In this document: piece by piece, positions 50,833 to 58,702 of the stretch
How positions within the stretch are numbered: position 1 is the stretch's first letter
Layout of the letters: each line of letters begins with the position of its first letter
Assembly (NCBI GenBank): GCA_023213215.1
Contig: CP096136.1
Location: 2,666,001 to 2,730,000 of the forward strand
DNA length: 64,000 bases
Direction of reading: 5' to 3'
Source of the DNA: Flavobacterium sp. JAD_PAG50586_2
Lineage (GTDB): Bacteria; Bacteroidota; Bacteroidia; Flavobacteriales; Flavobacteriaceae
Program-made: the position numbers and the translations under genes
The notes under the pieces: generated by a model
What the model was told of the DNA's origin: nothing
Database searches by the model: none
Seen by the model: only the letters and a program-made list of their open reading frames with translations

Positions 50833-51866
50833 ATGAAATTAAAGATACGATTGTTTTTATACACGATTATGATTCTTGCTTTGAGTAAAGCACAAGCGCA
50901 GGATCCTGTTTTTACCCAATACATGCTGGTTCCAGAGACTATCAATCCTGCCTTCACCGGAGTGGCCAATGCATGGAATGCAGGTATGCTAAACAGGAGG
51001 CAGTGGCCGGATGCTGACAGGCGTATGGATACCCGCTTCGGATATGCCAACTTTATGGCTACAGACCAGCTGGCGGTCGGAGGAACGATTTTAAACCACC
51101 ATGAGGACTTTACAAGTTACAATTTCTTTCAGCTTAATGGTGCGGTTTCATACCGCGTAGAGCTGGATTACGAATGGCGTCTACGGATGGGGTTGGAAGC
51201 TGGAGTAGGATATAAGAATTTCAATTTTAGGAATCTGTTATTGGAGGACCAGATCAATCCTAATGATGGCTCTATTGGTGGCGGCAGCGTTGACCCGGGC
51301 GTCCTGCACAGGCGAGAGAATGTTTTTTTCCCGACTTTTCCGTAGGGGTGGTAATTGATAAGGAAGAGATGTGGTTTGGAGCAGGCCTAAGGCACATAGC
51401 ACGGCCAAATATCTCTTTTACAGATGAAGGTAACGTACCCTTAGATATGTTCCTTACGATTCATGGCGGTTACTACCTAACTATGGAAAGGCCGTTCCTT
51501 AGTTTTTTACCGGATGACTCTGATTTGTTTTTTACTTTCAATTATATGCGCCAGTCCGAATACAACCGATTGGACTTAGGAACCTTTTTAGAGATGCCAA
51601 TGTTCTCATTCGGGGTAATGGCAGCCACAAACCCACAGCGAAAGAGCTCCAACAGCCACTTCATCACTTCGGTGAATCCTATAATCTCCATGAAAATGGA
51701 TGAGTTTACATTTGGCTACTCTTATGACTGGAATACTTCCAAAATAGGGCATACACAAGGCGTGCATGAGCTTACACTAACCTGGCAGTCCAATCATACC
51801 TGCAATAAGTGTGATAATTATAAGGTGAAGTTGAAGAGGAATGGAGAGGCGGGGTATACGCATTGA
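50833..51866 (+). CDS. PorP/SprF family T9SS membrane protein (frameshifted)
   Basis: The first part has a signal peptide ending S-K-A-Q-A and the family start Q-D-P-V-F-T-Q-Y-M-L-V-P-E-T-I-N-P-A-F-T-G. One more T in the T7 run at 51323-51329 gives E-N-V-F-F-P-D-F-S-V-G-V and joins the rest of the outer-membrane barrel (W-F-G-A-G-L-R-H, then F-G-Y-S-Y-D-W-N-T-S-K), 344 aa in all. SprF-type proteins help export or anchor a neighbouring type B cargo protein. Coding-like sequence continues in another frame to about 51960 (D-S-D-D-F-S-S-E-K-L-N), so the C-terminus may be longer. Confidence 0.87.
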
Positions 51867-51982
51867 TTCTGATGACTTTAGCAGTGAAAAGCTAAATGAA
51901 AGCAATAAAGTAAGAAATGGAAAAATAAACAATAAAAAATTACCTGAAGATATTAACTAATAATAATTAAAAACAAATTCCT

Positions 51983-52519
51983 ATGGCATATCTAACATTC
52001 GATCAGATATCATCAACGATCACTTTAAGAAAAGCTGAATCAGCTAATGAAAGTATTAAGAGCAGAACATACACCGAGAAAAGAGTATTTCTATCTTATA
52101 GACGAAATGATAGAAAATATGTCGAAGGAATAGTTCGATTTTTAAAGAGTTTAGGAGTTTCTGTGTATGTTGATTATTTAGATGAAACTTTAGAAGACAA
52201 AACAAATGAAAATGTAGCCGCAATTCTTCGGGATCATATTAAGTCAAGTACAAAATTCATATCGTTGGCGACACCTGATAGTTCAAATTCAAAATGGATG
52301 CCTTGGGAATTAGGATTAGGAGATAGAATAATAAATTATGAGAATGTGGCGATTTTGCCTTTGACTAATAGTACCGCTGTTTGGCCTGACCAAGAGTATG
52401 GGAAAATATATGGTCATATACAAGGCAACTACACATACACAGCAAATGGACCCGAAGATTGGTATATTATTTATCCAAATTCCCAAAAAATAAAATTAAA
52501 AGATTGGTTAACTAAATAA
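51983..52519 (+). CDS. TIR-domain protein, first of the candidate defence operon
   Basis: The 178-aa protein has a TIR fold from residue 30 to about 150: R-V-F-L-S-Y-R-R-N-D then Y-V-D-Y-L-D, S-T-K-F-I-S-L-A-T-P and S-K-W-M-P-W-E-L-G-L-G, where the Glu after W-x-x-W is in the place of the catalytic Glu of TIR NADases. There is no other domain. It begins the tight five-gene operon that ends at 55611. TIR proteins in such operons either make a signal from NAD or degrade NAD. Confidence 0.8.
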   Translation: MAYLTFDQISSTITLRKAESANESIKSRTYTEKRVFLSYRRNDRKYVEGIVRFLKSLGVSVYVDYLDETLEDKTNENVAAILRDHIKSSTKFISLATPDSSNSKWMPWELGLGDRIINYENVAILPLTNSTAVWPDQEYGKIYGHIQGNYTYTANGPEDWYIIYPNSQKIKLKDWLTK

Positions 52520-52532
52520 AAAAACAAGAATT

Positions 52533-52931
52533 ATGGCAAAGAAAAAAGTATTTATTAGTTATGATTATGATAACGATAAACATTATAAAAATTTATTACT
52601 CGCTTGGGATGCACACGCTCTTTTTGATTTCTCGATTTATGATCATTCAGTTGATGTTTCTGTAAATAGTGTCAACGCAAATTATATTAAAACTGTAATT
52701 TCTAATGCCATTAATGATGCATCTTATTTTTTGGTAATAATAGGCCCAAAAACGTACAGAAGTAATTGGGTTACTTGGGAAATTCAAAAAGCTGTCGCTT
52801 TAGGAAAAAGAATTGTTGCTGTTAAAATTGCTAACACATATGAATCTCCTACTGCCATTTATAATGTTGGCGCGAAGTGGGCGATGTCTTTTACATATTT
52901 AGCGATTAGAAATGCCATTGATAACGCTTAA
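52533..52931 (+). CDS. ThsB-like TIR protein (DUF1863 group)
   Basis: The 132-aa protein starts K-K-V-F-I-S-Y-D-Y-D-N-D-K-H-Y-K-N-L-L, a pattern of the MTH538 TIR-like/ThsB group, and has A-S-Y-F-L-V-I-I-G-P-K-T-Y-R-S-N-W-V-T-W-E-I-Q-K-A with the putative catalytic Glu. It is 13 bp after the previous gene. In Thoeris, ThsB makes a cyclic ADP-ribose-type signal; the same may hold here, but no ThsA is adjacent. Confidence 0.8.
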   Translation: MAKKKVFISYDYDNDKHYKNLLLAWDAHALFDFSIYDHSVDVSVNSVNANYIKTVISNAINDASYFLVIIGPKTYRSNWVTWEIQKAVALGKRIVAVKIANTYESPTAIYNVGAKWAMSFTYLAIRNAIDNA

Positions 52932-52942
52932 CAAAATATAAA

Positions 52943-53528
52943 ATGGGAAGAAAATGTTTTATTTCGTTTAAAACGGAAGATAAGGAATATAAAAAATTCA
53001 TACAGGATGACTTAAATGTTGATATGATTGATAAATCACTAGACCATCCAATAGATTCCGATGATGAAGATTATATAATGAGAAAAATTAGGGAAGATTA
53101 TCTTTCCGATTCTACTGTAACAATATTTTTAATCGGACAGTACAGTAACGAGAATTTAGGTTACCAAGAGCAGAAATTTTTGAAAAGAGAATTACAAGCT
53201 TCTTTATATAATGGTGTAGGAAATACCCGAAATGGAATTTTAGGTGTTGTACTTCCAAATATGCTATCTAGTATTTATACGGGGTCTGGTCAATGTTATT
53301 CTTGTGGTAAAGTACATACTTATGTTAATATTACTAATTCGACAACTATTACTGAATTTGGCTATAATTATTATATTCCAAGTAATAAATGCTCTTGGAG
53401 TGAAGATGATAGATATTGTGTATTGGTAAGCTGGGATGATTTTGTCAGAACCACCTGAAAACTATATTGAAGAGGCATTTCAGAAACGAACACATTCTAT
53501 AGCTTCAAAAATTAAAGTAAAACCATAA
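52943..53528 (+). CDS. Third TIR-like protein of the operon (frameshifted near the end)
   Basis: The protein starts M-G-R-K-C-F-I-S-F-K-T-E-D-K-E-Y-K-K-F-I and has S-T-V-T-I-F-L-I-G-Q-Y-S, E-N-L-G-Y-Q-E-Q-K-F-L-K-R-E, then a Cys pair (C-Y-S-C-G-K) and V-S-W-D-D-F-V, again of the DUF1863 kind. The frame stops at 53458, but the next frame continues P-E-N-Y-I-E-E-A-F-Q-K-R and ends 3 bp before the next gene, so the true protein is about 195 aa. The break needs a net loss of one or gain of two bases, unlike most others here. Confidence 0.75.
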
Positions 53529-53531
53529 ATT

Positions 53532-54755
53532 ATGTCAAAAAAAATATGTTTTGTAATAATGGGTTTTGGAAAGAAAACAGATTTTTCCACCGGGAATACA
53601 TTTGATTTAAATCAAACGTATAAAAATATTATACAGCCAGCAGTTGTGAAATCAGGGTATCAGTGTGTAAGGGCAGATGAAATTCAAGATAGTGGTTTAA
53701 TTGACCGAAGTATGTACGCTTTATTGATTCAAGCTGATTTAGTAATTGCAGACATATCAACCTACAATCCCAATGCAATTTATGAATTAGGTGTAAGACA
53801 CGCTGTAAAGCCATATTCTACTATAATTTTAAAGGAGAATGGAATGGGAAAAATTCCCTTTGACTTGGATCATACGAGAATGTTCACCTACTTTCATTTG
53901 GGTGATGATATTGGGACAGATGAAGCGAGAAGATGTGTAGAAGATTTATCTAATCTAATAGTAGCTGTTACGGATAAAAGTCTAATTGATAGTCCACTAT
54001 ATGAATATATTGGAAATGTAACACCGCCAATTTTACCAAAAGAGGAATATGAGAAGATTATAGGTGACTTGGCTGATAAGGAAAAACACATTTTTGCAAT
54101 TGTTGATGAAGCTGAGAGATGTATGGATAAAAGTGATTTTGAAGTTGCATATAAGCATTGGGAAAAGGCTCAAAATTTAATACCAAATGAAATTTATTTT
54201 ATTCAACAGGCAGCATTGGCTAAATACAAGTCAAAATTGCCATCTTCAAATGTCGCTTTGACAGACGCTTTGGCAATAATTTTGCCTTTGTATCCCACAA
54301 ATGATCCCGAAACACTTGGAATTACTGGTGCTATTTATAAAAATTTATACCAAAATAATAATGATGTTGAGTATTTAAATAGAGCAATTGAAAATTACGG
54401 CAAAGGATTTAAAATCAGTGAAAATTACTATACAGGAGAGAATTATGCATTATGTTTAAATTTAAAAGTTCCAATAGAAGATAATTCTAACGAAAAAATT
54501 TATTTAAAGGTTGAGGCAAACAAGACCAGAAAGAAAATAATTGAAATTTTAGAGGAAGTTATAACATTTGAAGAGTTTGAACAACGAAATGATAAAAAGT
54601 GGATTTTTGCTACGCTAGCACACTGTTATCATACTTTAGAAGATGAGAAATCAAAACAGTTTGAAGCAAAATTTTTGGAAATAGCTGTTGAATGGGAGGC
54701 AGAAACATATCTTAACGGAATTAAAACAATAGATAACCTTAAAATAAAGCTATGA
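53532..54755 (+). CDS. Deoxyribosyltransferase-like domain fused to TPR region
   Basis: The 407-aa protein has an N-terminal Rossmann-type domain (residues 1-165): I-C-F-V-I-M-G-F-G, then R-A-D-E-I, A-D-L-V-I-A-D-I-S-T-Y-N-P-N-A-I-Y-E-L-G-V-R-H-A. This is the pattern of nucleoside 2-deoxyribosyltransferase/TIR-related domains seen in bacterial conflict proteins. The rest is TPR-like helices, as in the 'TRAFs-binding'/TPR-S proteins. It begins 3 bp after the third TIR gene. It could act on NAD or nucleotides; activity is inferred from the family only. Confidence 0.75.
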   Translation: MSKKICFVIMGFGKKTDFSTGNTFDLNQTYKNIIQPAVVKSGYQCVRADEIQDSGLIDRSMYALLIQADLVIADISTYNPNAIYELGVRHAVKPYSTIILKENGMGKIPFDLDHTRMFTYFHLGDDIGTDEARRCVEDLSNLIVAVTDKSLIDSPLYEYIGNVTPPILPKEEYEKIIGDLADKEKHIFAIVDEAERCMDKSDFEVAYKHWEKAQNLIPNEIYFIQQAALAKYKSKLPSSNVALTDALAIILPLYPTNDPETLGITGAIYKNLYQNNNDVEYLNRAIENYGKGFKISENYYTGENYALCLNLKVPIEDNSNEKIYLKVEANKTRKKIIEILEEVITFEEFEQRNDKKWIFATLAHCYHTLEDEKSKQFEAKFLEIAVEWEAETYLNGIKTIDNLKIKL

Positions 54756-55611
54756 ATGATTCAGATTTTCCAGGATTATATCAATCCGCAGATCAATCTT
54801 CAGTAAAAGAGCAAAAAAATATTTCACTGGAATTGCAATATATTTGATTTTATTAATCATTGCAGCCACATTAACGTATTATGATAATATAGCGAATATT
54901 TCTATTTTAAAAATTATTTCTGCAATATTATTTTTAATTACATTATCAATAATGGTGTGGTTACGAATAAGTAAACCAGATGATATTTGGTATAATGGGA
55001 GAGCAGTAGCTGAATCAGTAAAAACCAGGTCATGGAGATGGATGATGAGAGCTGATCCATACGAGATAGATAATGATACTGAGGCAAGAAAACATTTTAT
55101 TAATGACTTAAAAACAATATTAATACAAAATGAAAGTCTAATTGGAAAAATTGGATTGAAGGCAAGTGTTGAAGAGCCAATTAGTGATTTTATGATTAAA
55201 ATAAGACATCTCAACAGAAATGAAAGATTTGAATTTTATAGGATTAATAGAATAACTAATCAAGCATTATGGTATAGCAAAAAGGCAAAATTTAATATGC
55301 GTAAGGCAGAAATTTGGTTTTGGGTTACAGTTTCTTTACATTCAATAGCAATTATTTTATTACTGTGTAATATTCAATACGTTGATATAAAGTTCCCTAT
55401 AGAAGTTATAGCCATTGGAGCTTCTTCAGTACTTACATGGCTTCAAGCTAAAAAGCATAATGAATTATCTTCTTCTTATTCTTTAACCGCGCATGAAATA
55501 GTTTTATTAAGAGCGGAAATAGTTTCAATCGAAAGTGATTCCGATTTATCAGAATTCATAATTAATTGTGAAAATGCTTTCTCTAGAGAACCACACTCAA
55601 TGGTTCGCTAG
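54752..55611 (+). CDS. SLATT/DUF4231-like membrane protein (frameshifted)
   Basis: The start at 54752 overlaps the previous stop by 4 bp. One more A in the A7 run at 54823-54829 joins V-K-E-Q-K-K-Y-F-T-G-I-A-I-Y to the following frame, giving 286 aa with four membrane segments. W-Y-N-G-R-A-V-A-E-S-V-K-T-R-S-W-R-W-M-M-R-A-D between the two pairs is a signature of SLATT-type proteins, and the third and fourth helices carry V-L-T-W-L-Q-A-K. SLATT proteins are predicted pore-forming effectors of nucleotide-signal conflict systems. It is the last gene of the operon. Confidence 0.75.
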
Positions 55612-55687
55612 AAAAACAGAGCAATAATTAGATTTATCACTACGATTTTCAATCCGCTATTAAGTATCCAACATCTATTCCTAACTA

Positions 55688-56346
55688 ATGAATACAGACC
55701 AAACCAAAGAAGAAAAACTAACCTATTTCAATCTCTTAATGTTAGTGCTTTCTCTCTATATCCTGGGATCATTTCTCATCGATACAATATTTGTGTTATC
55801 AAAAGAGACATCGAGACTGTTAAATTACATTGACAACACAGTCTGCTTTGTTTTTTTAATTGACTTTATAATCCGTTTTAGAGCTGCTCCCAATAAATGG
55901 AAATTCATGCAATGGGGGTGGATTGACCTTATTTCAATTATTCCGGTAATTGATTACTTCAGGGCAGCAAGACTGTTACGGATTATAAGACTGTTGCGTA
56001 TCCTGAGAGCCTTTAGGTCTACAAAAAGATTGTCAGCCATATTTTCAAAAACAAGGCTGAAGGGACATTCACAACAGTTTCCATAATTGCGGTGATGTTA
56101 TTGATCTTTTCATCAATAGCCATACTTCAGGTGGAGAATAGGCCAGAAAGCAACATTAAGACAGCAGAAGATGCAATTTGGTGGGCTTATGTAACAATAA
56201 CTACTGTAGGATACGGAGACAAATTTCCAATAACAACCGAAGGTAGGATTATTGCCGCTATTTTAATGACAGGAGGCGTTGGGCTTTTTGGTACTTTTAC
56301 AGCTTTTGCCTCTTCTTGGTTTTTAGTAGAAAGTAAAAAAGAATAA
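55688..56346 (+). CDS. Voltage-gated K+ channel (frameshifted)
   Basis: The rebuilt 219-aa protein has six membrane segments, a voltage-sensor-like S4 (R-A-A-R-L-L-R-I-I-R-L-L-R-I-L-R-A-F-R), a P-loop with the filter T-T-V-G-Y-G-D and a final helix. One more T at 56042-56045 (F-F-K-N-K-A-E-G-T-F) rejoins it. It lies 76 bp after the SLATT gene. It may simply be a housekeeping channel or a partner of the operon; position alone suggests the link. Confidence 0.85.
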
Positions 56347-56356
56347 ATTTCAAGAT

Positions 56357-56529
56357 ATTTTATTAATTCCCAATATCTCTAAAATGCCTCGTCCTAAAAT
56401 AACTATACACAATAACAATTGTATAGAGAGTACAGGATTAAAATTACATTTGTATAGCTATAACAGGATTTATTTACTAATCTGTATAGTTATTTTAGGA
56501 CGAATTAACATTAATTCCCAAACATCTCT
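56357..56529. repeat. 21-bp inverted repeat flanked by imperfect direct repeats
   Basis: Perfect inverted arms of 21 bp lie at 56389-56409 and 56483-56503 (core CCTAAAATAACTATACA and its complement), with a 73-bp centre. They are flanked by a direct repeat beginning TTAATTCCCAA (left about 56361-56388, right about 56510-56536). The arrangement suggests a small non-autonomous mobile element or a large hairpin. A spurious 70-aa ORF lies within. Confidence 0.7.
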
Positions 56530-56572
56530 AAAGCGCCATCAAAGTGCCATCAAAGTGCCATCAAAGTGCTGT
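56530..56572 (+). repeat. 11-bp tandem repeat
   Basis: Three copies of aaag(t/c)gccatc run at 56530-56562 and a partial fourth follows. Confidence 0.8.
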
Positions 56573-56654
56573 GTAATTGCTGCAAGAGTGCTGTAAGGAT
56601 TCTGATAAGTGCTGTAACTATCCGTAAAAAATTAAAAATGCCACAAAACCAACA

Positions 56655-57458
56655 ATGAAATCCACAATCACTTTCCTTTTCTGGCTGTTTATAGTAACTG
56701 CAAACGCCCAACTGAAGACCCTCTCCTGGAACGTAGAAAACCTTGGCAGCTCTAAAACAGATTCCACAATTAGTTTTATTGCAAATACGCTAAAAGGATA
56801 TGATGTAGTGGCATTACAGGAAGTGGTAGCGGGTGATGGTGGAGCGCAGGCTGTGACAAGATTGGTAGATGAGCTCAACAGAAAAGGAGCTCAATGGGAT
56901 TATGCAATCAGCAACCCTACAAGCAGTTCAGCCTATAAAACCGAACGCTATGCCTTTCTTTGGAAAACAGCAGAGGTGAAGCTGGTAGGCAAACCCTGGC
57001 TCGAAAGGAAATACCATCTGGAAATAGACCGCGAGCCTTATTATGCCACTTTCGAATACAAAGGGAAACGATTGACACTTGTTAATTTCCACGCCATAAC
57101 CAAGAGGAAGCAGCCAGAAACCGAAATCAAATACTTTAAGTTTTTACCGGCTGAATATCCGCACTTAAACCTGATATTTATTGGTGATTTCAATTGCCCA
57201 CAATCGCATACGGTCTTCAATCCATTGCGCAAAATGGGGTGGCAGAATGCATTCGAGAAGCAGAAGACTTCGCTGCGCAAAGAATGTAGGGAAGCCGACT
57301 GCCTCGCATCCGAATTTGATAATATCTGGTATGATCCCAAAAAGGTAACACTGTCTAATGCTAATGTTATCCATTTCTACAATTCATTCGCCTCCCTGAA
57401 AAAGGCTAGGGAAGTCTCTGACCACATTCCAATAACAGCCGAACTGACCTCCAAATAG
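56655..57458 (+). CDS. Secreted endonuclease/exonuclease/phosphatase family protein
   Basis: The 267-aa protein has a signal peptide ending V-T-A-N-A and the DNase I-like fold: L-S-W-N-V-E-N-L-G, V-A-L-Q-E-V-V (metal-binding Glu), I-F-I-G-D-F-N-C-P and S-D-H-I-P near the end with the catalytic Asp-His. It is complete. It probably degrades extracellular DNA or cleaves phosphoesters; nothing in the sequence decides between nucleic acid and lipid-phosphate substrates. Confidence 0.87.
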   Translation: MKSTITFLFWLFIVTANAQLKTLSWNVENLGSSKTDSTISFIANTLKGYDVVALQEVVAGDGGAQAVTRLVDELNRKGAQWDYAISNPTSSSAYKTERYAFLWKTAEVKLVGKPWLERKYHLEIDREPYYATFEYKGKRLTLVNFHAITKRKQPETEIKYFKFLPAEYPHLNLIFIGDFNCPQSHTVFNPLRKMGWQNAFEKQKTSLRKECREADCLASEFDNIWYDPKKVTLSNANVIHFYNSFASLKKAREVSDHIPITAELTSK

Positions 57459-57480
57459 TCTCAAAACTATTTATAATTCG

Positions 57481-57518
57481 TTTACGTTTTTCCGTAAGGA
57501 AATGAATGCTGGTTTAAG
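57481..57518 (+). promoter_or_regulatory. Upstream motif shared with the 41987 gene
   Basis: TTACGT-tttt-CCGTAA followed by GGAA, then GGTTTAAG 9 bp later, as at 41913. The two downstream genes are unrelated, so this may mark a shared regulator. Confidence 0.4.
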
Positions 57519-57545
57519 TACGTTTAACGCAAAAACCACAGCATC

Positions 57546-57929
57546 ATGAAAAACTATTATATTTATGCAGCGCTGCTGCTTTTACTGGCGTGTAAAGACA
57601 ATCAGCAGGCACCGGCTCCACAAACTCCTCAGGGTTTCACTCCGCATACGGAAGAAGTGGTTGAACAAACTTATCATGAGGATACAACTTATAAATATGA
57701 ACACCGCACAGGCACTTCTGGCGATTATCAATACAATTACGATGTTTCCGGAACTGACGAAAATGGAGATGAGGTTACAGGAAATGTATCCGTACAGGAT
57801 AAATACGGTGAAGGGACATTAACCGATAATGAAGGTAATGAAATTCAGGTCGAGGTCGAGTGGATTGACTACGGAAAACTAAAGGCAACAGACGACGATG
57901 GCAACGAATATGAATTAGGTGTTGACTGA
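57546..57929 (+). CDS. Lipoprotein with acidic repeats
   Basis: The 127-aa protein has a lipobox (L-L-L-L-A-C-K), then a Pro/Gln linker and a strongly acidic Tyr/Thr-rich beta region (Y-Q-Y-N-Y-D-V-S-G-T-D-E-N-G-D-E-V-T-G-N). No family recognised. Confidence 0.75.
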   Translation: MKNYYIYAALLLLLACKDNQQAPAPQTPQGFTPHTEEVVEQTYHEDTTYKYEHRTGTSGDYQYNYDVSGTDENGDEVTGNVSVQDKYGEGTLTDNEGNEIQVEVEWIDYGKLKATDDDGNEYELGVD

Positions 57930-57950
57930 TTTATTGTTTTTATAACCACA

Positions 57951-57989
57951 AAAAATCCCGAAACCTTGTATATCAAGTGTTTCGGGATT
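57951..57989 (-). terminator. Terminator of a minus-strand tRNA, now displaced
   Basis: AATCCCGAAAC and GTTTCGGGATT form a stem; the T-rich tail is on the minus strand side. It directly follows the tRNA 3' fragment in the minus direction, so it is likely the original tRNA terminator. Confidence 0.65.
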
Positions 57990-57995
57990 CTAGAT

Positions 57996-58018
57996 GTGAC
58001 CACGGTGGGATTTGAACC
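57996..58018 (-). other. tRNA 3'-end fragment, probable attachment site
   Basis: On the minus strand the sequence runs GGTTCAAATCCCACC then GTGGTCAC: a T-loop, the 3' half of the T-stem and an acceptor-like end. The T-stem 5' half and the rest of the tRNA are absent: bases before GGTTC do not pair with CCCAC. This is how the left junction of an element integrated into a tRNA gene looks. No second copy is in the window and no integrase is present, so the other end should lie beyond 64000 or has been lost. Confidence 0.6.
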
Positions 58019-58241
58019 TTTTTTGTAGTGCCTTTATTATATAGGCTTCACAATGTCATATTTTTGATGTACCCCGAATTATACCCCTATCAGATTAATT
58101 CGTTTTATGCTTTTTTGAGTTTATAAAAGTACAAAATTACAACCTAACTACAAAGCAATTCATTAAATAATCGGGCTAGTATTTGAACAGGTTATTAGAG
58201 GTTTCGTTGGAGCTTGAGACTATTGTCGTTCAAATTTTACC
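58019..58241. other. Start of the presumed element, no gene
   Basis: AT-rich sequence without a coding frame lies between the tRNA fragment and the small HTH-like gene. Confidence 0.4.
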
Positions 58242-58442
58242 CTACAACATGCAACGCTGAACTTCTTCAAGAGGAAGCCCTGTATATTTACAAAATTCTT
58301 CTACTGATATATACTGGTGATCTTCTTTGTTAAGATGCTCCTTAATCTTCTTTAAATATCTTCTGGCCTGGGTATATTCTTTACCCATGATTCGTTGAAC
58401 GTCTTTCGGGTACATGCACACTCTAACGCTGCTTGCTCCCAT
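58242..58442 (-). CDS. Small DNA-binding-type protein of mobile elements
   Basis: The 66-aa protein has V-Y-P-K-D-V-like M-Y-P-K-D-V-Q-R-I-M-G, K-E-Y-T-Q-A-R-R-Y-L-K-K-I-K-E and V-E-E-F-C-K-Y-T-G-L, a pattern I associate with short helical proteins next to integrases in Flavobacteriia. It may be excisionase-like. Near the left attachment site, which supports mobile origin. Confidence 0.55.
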   Translation of the reverse strand: MGASSVRVCMYPKDVQRIMGKEYTQARRYLKKIKEHLNKEDHQYISVEEFCKYTGLPLEEVQRCML

Positions 58443-58702
58443 TTTTCACATTTGATACTTTAACTATGCCTTTGGTATACCGAATGCATACCTCAACAAT
58501 ACTGCAAATCTATAATATTTCCTGGATTGGCAATAGGTCATTTTTGGTACTTATAGTCAATTATGGTTTACTAGCGACATACACCCTTTGAAATGTCGCG
58601 CCAATACTGGAATCTTTGATTATTCATTCACGAAAATGTTGCAACGATTGCCGAAATGAAGTGAGTTGTGAAAATGAGTATTAATCAAAAGTTTTAGAAA
58701 TT

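Noticed and set aside
56384..56596. 70-aa plus-strand ORF
   Set aside because: It lies entirely within the inverted-repeat and tandem-repeat region and has no protein-like features.
57996..58018. A complete tRNA gene
   Set aside because: Only the T-loop and 3' end are present; the T-stem 5' half, anticodon arm and D arm cannot be found.
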